DNA of 39,975 bases from an uncultured Nitrospira sp. (GTDB lineage Bacteria > Nitrospirota > Nitrospiria > Nitrospirales > Nitrospiraceae), in assembly GCA_902500775.1 (NCBI GenBank), contig CABVRZ010000007.1:81412-121386 (forward strand). Reading direction: 5' to 3'. The translations under genes were made by a program, and so were the position numbers. Positions 34,472-39,975 of this stretch are shown here, one piece after another. The notes beneath the pieces are model-generated. The model did not search any database and was not told the origin of the DNA. It saw nothing but the letters and a program-made list of their open reading frames with translations. Numbering within the stretch: the stretch's first letter is position 1; each line of letters opens with the position of its first letter.

Positions 34472-34981
34472 ATGAAGCTACTGTTGCTCGTGACGATCGT
34501 TACCGTGATCATCTACAGCATTTGGCGTTATCGAAGGCAATCTCGCCGAAGAAAGAAAGATCTGTCACCCGCCGTGATGCCCTCCAATTTTACCCTGAGC
34601 CCAGCGCCACTATTAGCTGAGGATGAGGTCGCGCTGTATAACCTTCTACGAATGGTCGTCCAAGAGCGGTATCTTGTATTTGCGAAAGTTCCGCTCGGCT
34701 CATTCCTCACGGTTGAGGCGGGGGGAAAGGAACGGGTTCAAGTTCTTCGTCAGCTTGCCCTGAAGCGGGTCGACTTTGCGTTGGTGCACCCAGGGTCACG
34801 ACAGGTCGAACAGGTGGTACAAATTGAACCGCAATCCCCTGAACTTCATCAGATGGAATCACAACAAATCATCGAGTCCTTGCTCGATACGGCAGGGATC
34901 AAACTGAGGAAACTTCAGGCCAAGAGAACCTACCCACTGGCTCAGCTCGCCACTCGGCTCGAGATTGCCACAGACGATTAA
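34472..34981 (+). CDS. DUF2726 membrane protein
   Basis: 169 residues. An N-terminal membrane helix (LLLLVTIVTVIIYSIW) and an Arg/Lys-rich stretch are followed by a DUF2726 domain: LLAEDEVALYNLLRMVVQERYLVFAKVPLGSFLTV, RVQVLRQLALKRVDFALVHPG, VVQIEPQSPELH. DUF2726 is related to nuclease-like (restriction endonuclease superfamily) folds. The Asp of VDFALV matches, but the next acidic-Lys pair is not clear, so an active nuclease is doubtful. It follows anmK by 6 bases. Confidence 0.8.
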   Translation: MKLLLLVTIVTVIIYSIWRYRRQSRRRKKDLSPAVMPSNFTLSPAPLLAEDEVALYNLLRMVVQERYLVFAKVPLGSFLTVEAGGKERVQVLRQLALKRVDFALVHPGSRQVEQVVQIEPQSPELHQMESQQIIESLLDTAGIKLRKLQAKRTYPLAQLATRLEIATDD

Positions 34982-35012
34982 GACCCCAAACCCCACAGGG
35001 ATCGGGTGGAAG

Positions 35013-35510
35013 CTACGGCGATGGCGTGGAGGTATCTTCGCTGGGCGTCATGGCGTCGATCGCCTTGTGTGCCACCTCTGACTCAGCACTATCCGGGTAT
35101 TGATCGATGACACGATCAAACATCAGCCGAGCCTTCTCTTGGTCTCCAAGTTTGATGTAGGTCTGGCCGAGTTTCAGGGTCGAGGCGGGCAACTTTGGAC
35201 TGAGAGGGTAGTTCGACACGACGTCATAGAATGATTGTAAGGCATCCCGATATCGCCGCGTGCGGAACTGGCATTCTCCGATCCAATATTGTGCGTTCGC
35301 TGCCAGTGCAGATTGACCATGGAGCTCAATGAAGAGACGAAAGCCGGCCATCGCCGCTTCATAGTCGCGGTGTTTAAACTCCTCCATGATGCGATCGTAG
35401 AGGTGACGGGTGGAGTCTTGACGTTGTGTGGGGGCCGCAAAAAGCTGGCCAGTAGAGAGAATGATGGAAAGCAGCAGCAGGAGGAGTCCAATGCCTTGTC
35501 TTGCAGCCAT
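35013..35510 (-). CDS. YbgF/TolA-like TPR periplasmic protein
   Basis: 165 residues. A signal peptide (GIGLLLLLLSIILSTGQLFA) is followed by three tetratricopeptide-like units: DRIMEEFKHRDYEAAMAGFRLFIELHG, AQYWIGECQFRTRRYRDALQSFYDVVSNYP and LKLGQTYIKLGDQEKARLMFDRVIDQYP. This is the layout of the YbgF (CpoB) C-terminal domain. The start 35510 has GGAGG 6 bases upstream; the longer frame back to 35846 is not coding-like. Other tol-pal genes are not near. Probably helps envelope maintenance. Confidence 0.85.
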   Translation of the reverse strand: MAARQGIGLLLLLLSIILSTGQLFAAPTQRQDSTRHLYDRIMEEFKHRDYEAAMAGFRLFIELHGQSALAANAQYWIGECQFRTRRYRDALQSFYDVVSNYPLSPKLPASTLKLGQTYIKLGDQEKARLMFDRVIDQYPDSAESEVAHKAIDAMTPSEDTSTPSP

Positions 35511-35941
35511 AACGGGCCTCCGTCGGTTCATCCGAAAACGAGTGAGTGGTAAGGCAATCAGTGTGCCAAGCACATGCGGAAATTTACGGGAAAAGCACTG
35601 AAATAACAGATGTTTGGACAGGTGCATCGTGAGATTTAACCTTGGGAGTGTCGATGGCGTGTCATGCTGAACACAGCATTGTTCGAGGTGGTACGTGTGC
35701 GGTCTGCACAACAATTTGGTGACAAATCGAGAACAGGAGGCGTTCTGCCTCCTCTGGGAGTTCGCGGGTCTCTTGCTGAATGGGTGTGCACGCGCATTGT
35801 CCGCCGACACAGCACTTCTGTCGGGACCCGATTGATTCCAGGTCATTCCTCACCACCCCGTGCGGTCCATAGCTGATCGCATCAGGTAGGAAGACCAGCG
35901 TACGTCCGAGTGACTGGGAGCCATGAGGGGACAGGCAACCA
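35511..35941. other. Intergenic stretch, no supported gene
   Basis: 431 bases between the TPR gene and the GGDEF gene, both minus-strand. A Cys-rich minus-strand reading frame is possible but unsupported (see rejected items). Confidence 0.4.
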
Positions 35942-36865
35942 TCAACTCTGAAGTGCTGAGGATGGGGAATCGTTTGGGATATGGAACTGAAACGCGTTAC
36001 CGCCTTGTTGCTTCGCACGGTACATCGCGGCATCCGCATGCTTTAATAATTCATCAATGTCATGGTCGTCGGTCGGGTAGATGGTGATCCCAATACTGGC
36101 GCTGATCACGGCCTGATGCTCGCCCAGTATGAATGGCTCGGATAACGACTTGGTGATTCGCTGCGCCACCGTTGTGATATCCTCCTCACACGTGAGCCCT
36201 TCGAGAATGATGGTAAACTCGTCTCCTCCCATGCGCGCGACGCTGTCCACCTCGCGCACACATTCATGGAGCCGTTCAGCGACGACTTTCAATAGTTGAT
36301 CGCCGACGCTGTGGCCAAGGGTATCGTTGACCGGTTTGAATCGATCGAGATCGAGCAGCATCAGGCCAAGCGGCTGCTGGAGACGTTTGCTTCGCGCCAT
36401 GGCTTGAACAAGCCGGTCGCGGAACAAACTGCGGTTTACAAGGCCGGTCAACTGATCGTATTGGGCCAGGTAGGTGAGTCGCTCTTCTGCACGCTTCCGT
36501 TCTATCGCGTAGTGGATTGAGCGGGCCAATAACTCCGGTGGACCTTCTCCTTTTAGGAGATAATCCTGGGCCCCGTTTTTAACGGTTTGCAGGGCCAGCG
36601 TCTGATCATTAAGCCCGCTCAGGACAATGATCGCAATGGTTGGATTCGCTGCGTGAATTTGGCGAACTGTTGAGAGCCCATATCCGTCCGGGAGTGAAAG
36701 ATCTAGGAGCACAGCATCAAAGCGAGATCGGGCGAGATAGTGGAAGGCATCACTCAGGCGTGTCACATGGGTGATCGTGAATGTTTCCAAGTTCCACTCT
36801 GCAAGAATATCCTGCGTGAGACGTGCATCGACATCGTTGTCTTCAACTAAGAGAATCTTGATCAT
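35942..36865 (-). CDS. Response regulator with GGDEF domain (diguanylate cyclase)
   Basis: 307 residues. The receiver has Glu8-Asp9, the phosphoryl Asp55 (VLLDLSLPDG) and Lys105 (YLLKGEG), so it can be phosphorylated. A linker helix leads to the GGDEF domain with the catalytic GGDEF at 213-217 and the allosteric RxxD I-site at 204-207 (REVD), suggesting product inhibition. The DxD pattern LLDLDRFKPVND is present. It makes cyclic di-GMP when active. No kinase gene is adjacent. Nearest genes are the TPR protein and a long empty stretch. Confidence 0.93.
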   Translation of the reverse strand: MIKILLVEDNDVDARLTQDILAEWNLETFTITHVTRLSDAFHYLARSRFDAVLLDLSLPDGYGLSTVRQIHAANPTIAIIVLSGLNDQTLALQTVKNGAQDYLLKGEGPPELLARSIHYAIERKRAEERLTYLAQYDQLTGLVNRSLFRDRLVQAMARSKRLQQPLGLMLLDLDRFKPVNDTLGHSVGDQLLKVVAERLHECVREVDSVARMGGDEFTIILEGLTCEEDITTVAQRITKSLSEPFILGEHQAVISASIGITIYPTDDHDIDELLKHADAAMYRAKQQGGNAFQFHIPNDSPSSALQS

Positions 36866-37213
36866 GCCCAGTTCGGCCAGCCCCGCTCCTCACTGCTGAC
36901 AACCTCTTCTCTGGATCTGTCATAAGTATAGCGTAAGGCGCTGATACAACAAGCAAATGGTGGAAGTGCTGGTGTGTAGTAGGGATAGGATTGAAGGGCA
37001 GAATCTCACATGGGGCGACACGGGAACGGCTGGTCAGCTTCTCGTGTGGGCCCGGAGCGAGTGGAGATCTAGAGAAATGAACCCTCGCCGCTCCGATGAC
37101 GAGATCGGAACTCTATGCCAGAAAGATGGCGAATCAACTGACGGTGAGATCGTGGGTGTGCAAGGGCCGCAGGCTATCCAGGGGGCAAAAGGGCATAGGC
37201 GTGAGTGACTCGC
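36866..37213. other. Intergenic stretch, nothing recognised
   Basis: 348 bases between the GGDEF gene (its likely promoter region) and the lipoprotein candidate. No repeat or supported reading frame was found. Confidence 0.4.
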
Positions 37214-37612
37214 TCACGACCCACGAAAACTGATGGGTGGAGTTTCTGGGTATGTTCCGATTGGGGACTGTTCAGGACCGATTGCTGCTTCACACGCATA
37301 TCCTGGGTGAAACGGCCAGAGGAGAGAACGACCGACGGTATTTCCCCGTACATGTACATAGCGTAACGTTACACCCATACGAGCCGCTTCGTCCTTCACC
37401 TTTTCAGTGCAATCCTGAGCCGAGTAGCCACGGCGGGAAATCAGCAACGGAGATCCGGAAGTACTGAGCACTGAAAATTCGTTGATGCAGCCGGCGAGAG
37501 TAAGGAGGAGACAAAAAAGGCCGCTGAGGTGAATGACCCCGCTTCGCGGAGTCAGTAGCAGACAAGCTCCTTCCTTCCTTGATGGCTGGTGAGCGGTTGT
37601 TCCAATGCTCAT
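37214..37612 (-). CDS. Putative lipoprotein
   Basis: About 132 residues from the ATG at 37612. A hydrophobic stretch ends in LLLTLAGC (Cys about residue 42), a good lipobox, after an unusually long n-region. The mature part (INEFSVLSTSGS, then RRGYSAQDCTEKVKDEAARMGVTLRYVHV, and a Trp/Pro-containing C-terminus) matches no family I know. The start is unclear; GGAAGGAG sits just before a CTG/GTC-containing region that could be used instead. The frame runs back to 37765. It lies divergent from the ZorA-like gene. Confidence 0.5.
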   Translation of the reverse strand: MSIGTTAHQPSRKEGACLLLTPRSGVIHLSGLFCLLLTLAGCINEFSVLSTSGSPLLISRRGYSAQDCTEKVKDEAARMGVTLRYVHVRGNTVGRSLLWPFHPGYACEAAIGPEQSPIGTYPETPPISFRGS

Positions 37613-37830
37613 GCTCAACCATACCATGAAATGAGTGCCGCAATCGACCTGATGCGCATACTCATTTGCGAGGTCTGGCCACTCCCAAAATGTCCTGGAA
37701 GAATGTGCCGATCTGCCCGGCAGGAAGTGCCGATCGTTGTGTACGGTCATGAAGAAAATGCCCATAAATAGTCGTTCTTCACTGGCATGAAAGTTGACGT
37801 AGGTAATCTGGTTATACCTGTGCGCTGGGC

Positions 37831-39069
37831 ATGGATAGGGGTGTGGTACGTATGGCGTCTCACAACGGATGGACGGCGGCGAACGACCTATGGGAGTTCT
37901 TCACGCAGGATCTTGCCATCATCGGCGGTCTGCAAAGTCCAATGTTGAGTTGGATCGGCATGGCAGGGATCCTTGCCCTGTGTGGCTGGCATGGTGCCGT
38001 GCTTCTCCATGGGGTGTGGCGGATTCGACAGGCGTTAGGTCAGGTTCAGGCACAAGTGTCGAGCCTTCTTGTTGCACGCCGACAGTGGTCGAAGGACTGG
38101 ATCGTGACGCCGACGATAACGAAGAAACGGTCGCGTTCGGATGAATCACCAGAGTCGCGGCGCGACCTCGACGATCTCCAGGTGTTGGATCAAGCGATGC
38201 GCTCCGAGCCTGCATTTGTGGCAGACTGGCTGTCTTATCGAAAGACATTTGCGATTGAACAGTCGGCGTGGTTTCTTGAACCGACGGTCTCTGCACAGAA
38301 ATCTGCGACAGAATTCTTCTCCTTTGAGGCCTGCATGGCGGAGTACCTCAATGTCGGGTTCTATCGGCAACTTCCAGCTTTTCTGACTGGTATGGGATTG
38401 ATGTTCACGTTTTTAGCCATTCTTATCGGCCTGAGCAAACTACATGCAAACGGCTCTCAGATCGAAGGCATCCCAGGTCTCATTAACGGCTTGTCCGGAA
38501 AGTTTGTCACCTCCATTGTGGGGTTGGCTTGTGCAAATGTGTTCACTCTTCTGGAAACCTCTGTGTGGTACCGCCTGGGTAATCAACATCGGCAGTGTCT
38601 CTCCTTGTTAGATGAGGTATTTCCTCAAAGGGTTGCCGATCAACATGTCCAGTCTGGCTCGGCGGCGAATGGGTCTGCATCAGCCGGGGTCACTCCCGTC
38701 CGAAACGAGAGTGACAAACAAGTAGCTGAAGTCGTGCACCAGCGGCTTGGTACGGCCGTGGCTGCCATCACCAAGGTATCGGAATCTCTCACGGCTCTGA
38801 GTGCGGTCCAGAGTAGTTCCACAATCGGCCATCTTCCTGAAGAGATCGGTCATCAGGTTCAGCAGGCGCTGAAACGGGTGGTGCACCCGTTGATCGAGGC
38901 GATCCAGGATCTCAACCGAACTATGAAAGGCCAGGCCCTTCCAGTGCAACTCTCGAAAGCAGAAATGGAAACCATATTTCAGCAGCTGAAAACCCACGGC
39001 GCGGCTGTACAAAGTACATTGTACGTCAAGACGGGCAGCGATGGGGACCCTGCGGGTCGTCACGAGTAA
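37831..39069 (+). CDS. zorA: ZorA-like MotA/TolQ-type channel protein
   Basis: 412 residues. Membrane helices are predicted by hydrophobicity at about 40-60, 182-203 and 225-245. The second and third belong to a MotA/TolQ/ExbB-type core: FLTGMGLMFTFLAILIGLSKL, then IPGLINGLSGKFVTSIVGLACANVF. The C-terminal 160 residues or so are soluble and largely helical (ALKRVVHPLIEAIQDLNRTM), shorter than the long tail of classical ZorA. It should form the stator ring around the ZorB-like partner. The start is ambiguous (37831 or 37852), and neither has a good ribosome binding site. ZorA of the Zorya anti-phage system shares this layout, but orphan ZorAB pairs of unknown role also exist. Confidence 0.75.
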   Translation: MDRGVVRMASHNGWTAANDLWEFFTQDLAIIGGLQSPMLSWIGMAGILALCGWHGAVLLHGVWRIRQALGQVQAQVSSLLVARRQWSKDWIVTPTITKKRSRSDESPESRRDLDDLQVLDQAMRSEPAFVADWLSYRKTFAIEQSAWFLEPTVSAQKSATEFFSFEACMAEYLNVGFYRQLPAFLTGMGLMFTFLAILIGLSKLHANGSQIEGIPGLINGLSGKFVTSIVGLACANVFTLLETSVWYRLGNQHRQCLSLLDEVFPQRVADQHVQSGSAANGSASAGVTPVRNESDKQVAEVVHQRLGTAVAAITKVSESLTALSAVQSSSTIGHLPEEIGHQVQQALKRVVHPLIEAIQDLNRTMKGQALPVQLSKAEMETIFQQLKTHGAAVQSTLYVKTGSDGDPAGRHE

Positions 39070-39084
39070 CACAAGAGTGCTCCC

Positions 39085-39726
39085 ATGAGACATCACAAAT
39101 CAGCAATTGTACAGAGACCACATACCGAGCTCTCCGCGGTCTCCACCGGAGTGACCGATCTCATGACGTCGCTCGCGGTGATCTTCATCCTCCTGTTTGC
39201 CGCATATGTAAGCCGTGTTCATGAGGGGCAGGAAAGTTCCGGTCAGAGTCCAACAGCGCGATGGGAACCGCAACAACCGCTCGACCAAAAGCACGAAGAA
39301 TATCAACCTTCTGTTCTAACGGTCAGTATGCCGGAGGTGGCGCTCACCTTTGCGTTTGGGGAAAGTAGGTTATTGCCATCTGCGGAAGCACTATTAACCG
39401 AGATGATGCCTCAGTATGCCGCTATGGTGTGTGCACAAGGAGGCAAGAACGTAGACGCGTTTGTGATCGAAGGGCACACGGATGATCTTGGAGACGATCT
39501 TCGCAATTTACGATTGAGCCAGGAACGCTCGTTTGCTGTGTTGGCGAAGAGCGTGGCGGTGGTTCGTGAGAAGCTCCCCTGGGCCTATGAGTGCTTTCTG
39601 CAAAAGGCGACGGCGAATGGACGTGGGAGGCAGGATCTTCTCCGCGATGAGGCAGGATCCTTGGATCGAGAGCGGAGCCGTCGTGTGATCTTCAAGATAC
39701 ATCTGCATCCTCAGTCAGAGCGCTGA
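39085..39726 (+). CDS. zorB: ZorB-like OmpA/MotB-type protein
   Basis: 213 residues. One N-terminal membrane helix (about 27-42, VTDLMTSLAVIFILLFAAYV) carries Asp25 at its start, the expected ion-carrying residue of MotB/ZorB-like proteins. The OmpA-like domain (about 80-205) has LTFAFGESRLLPSAE, VIEGHTDDLGDD, LRLSQERSFAVLA and RSRRVIFKI, so it should bind peptidoglycan. It follows the ZorA-like gene by 15 bases. Together the two would form an ion-driven motor anchored to the cell wall. Effector genes (ZorC/D or ZorE) would lie to the right, outside the window. Confidence 0.8.
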   Translation: MRHHKSAIVQRPHTELSAVSTGVTDLMTSLAVIFILLFAAYVSRVHEGQESSGQSPTARWEPQQPLDQKHEEYQPSVLTVSMPEVALTFAFGESRLLPSAEALLTEMMPQYAAMVCAQGGKNVDAFVIEGHTDDLGDDLRNLRLSQERSFAVLAKSVAVVREKLPWAYECFLQKATANGRGRQDLLRDEAGSLDRERSRRVIFKIHLHPQSER

Positions 39727-39736
39727 GCGATGTTGA

Positions 39737-39943
39737 TTGCTCCGTGTCTTCCAGGAGATTGAGTGGGGAGGCTCCTTGAAAGAGTTGTTTCGACGACCTG
39801 CCGGGTTTTCAGATCAGCTTCGTTACGCGTTGGTGAGCTTCCCCTGTCGCCGGCAGCGGTATCTTCTCTGGTATTGCCATCACCTCAGGGAACCCGGAGC
39901 TCCTGGCACCGTCAATTCCCCTAGCCTGCATTATTCACGATGA
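39737..39943 (+). CDS. Short unidentified ORF after the ZorAB-like pair
   Basis: 68 residues from a TTG start 10 bases after the ZorB-like stop, ending at a TGA at 39941. It contains EIEWGGSLKELFRRPAGFSDQLRY and a Cys-Arg-Gln-Arg-Tyr segment, with no domain that I recognise. It may be a small real gene, a degraded effector gene, or chance. The rest of the region cannot be seen. Confidence 0.25.
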   Translation: MLRVFQEIEWGGSLKELFRRPAGFSDQLRYALVSFPCRRQRYLLWYCHHLREPGAPGTVNSPSLHYSR

Positions 39944-39975
39944 GCGCAACCACACTGGTTCAATAGCCGATCGGG

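Noticed and set aside
35662..35860. Cys-rich minus-strand frame with a possible GTG start
   Set aside because: No known motif, weak start and no neighbour link; it could be chance in an empty intergenic stretch.
36957..37208. 83-codon plus-strand frame after the GGDEF gene
   Set aside because: Random-looking composition, no ribosome binding site and no domain.

Overview
The window is about 40 kb of a bacterial chromosome, dense with genes on both strands and around 55% GC by eye. The mix of genes (an F1 ATP synthase operon without F0 genes, many LuxR-type and sigma-54 regulators, a DUF481 porin-like protein, an Anbu peptidase operon, a zinc-type ABC transporter, anmK, a ZorAB-like motor pair) and the envelope proteins of a Gram-negative cell fit Nitrospira (Nitrospirota). 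That assignment is inference from gene style and content; there is no rRNA or tRNA gene here to confirm it, and I saw no CRISPR array, transposase or integrase.

Layout. 1-2.7 kb: the end of an OmpA-like protein, a Rab/Ras-like small GTPase and a sigma-54 activator, joined by ATGA overlaps. 3.2-5.3 kb: two LuxR-type regulators with degenerate receiver domains around a small unknown protein. 5.5-8.9 kb: envelope genes (DUF481 protein, mscL, OmpA lipoprotein, DUF1566 protein). 9.2-18.3 kb: an accessory region. It holds a four-gene minus-strand operon (unknown protein, DsrE, flavin-type oxidase fold, DUF1348) opposite a CGNR zinc-finger regulator, a second DUF1348 copy, hicBA, DUF1810, a possible abortive-infection protein, a DUF2130 nuclease-fold protein and a membrane HEAT-repeat protein. 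18.4-23.6 kb: atpHAGDC. 23.9-27.2 kb: Anbu, alpha-E and ATP-grasp operon. 27.4-30.2 kb: an RluD-type pseudouridine synthase, small proteins, a GNAT enzyme and an outer-membrane protein. 30.4-33.0 kb: metal ABC transporter. 33.3-36.9 kb: anmK, a DUF2726 protein, a TPR protein and a GGDEF response regulator. 37.2-39.97 kb: a lipoprotein candidate and a ZorA/ZorB-like pair.

The most unusual structure is in the accessory region. The last 110-170 bp of the HEAT-repeat gene (17.13-17.29 kb) occurs three more times, in the same orientation, as broken fragments at about 9.2, 12.0 and 15.5 kb, each beside a different set of accessory genes. Two fragments share a +2 frameshift and are part of a 645-bp duplication that carries the DUF1348 gene. 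hicBA is bracketed by a separate pair of diverged direct repeats. Together these suggest repeated gene gain next to the 3' end of one chromosomal gene, with no visible recombinase.

Other points worth following are the intergenic structured element between atpD and atpC, the Anbu operon without its usual transglutaminase, the ZorAB-like pair at the right edge, and the two receivers that have lost their phosphorylation residues.
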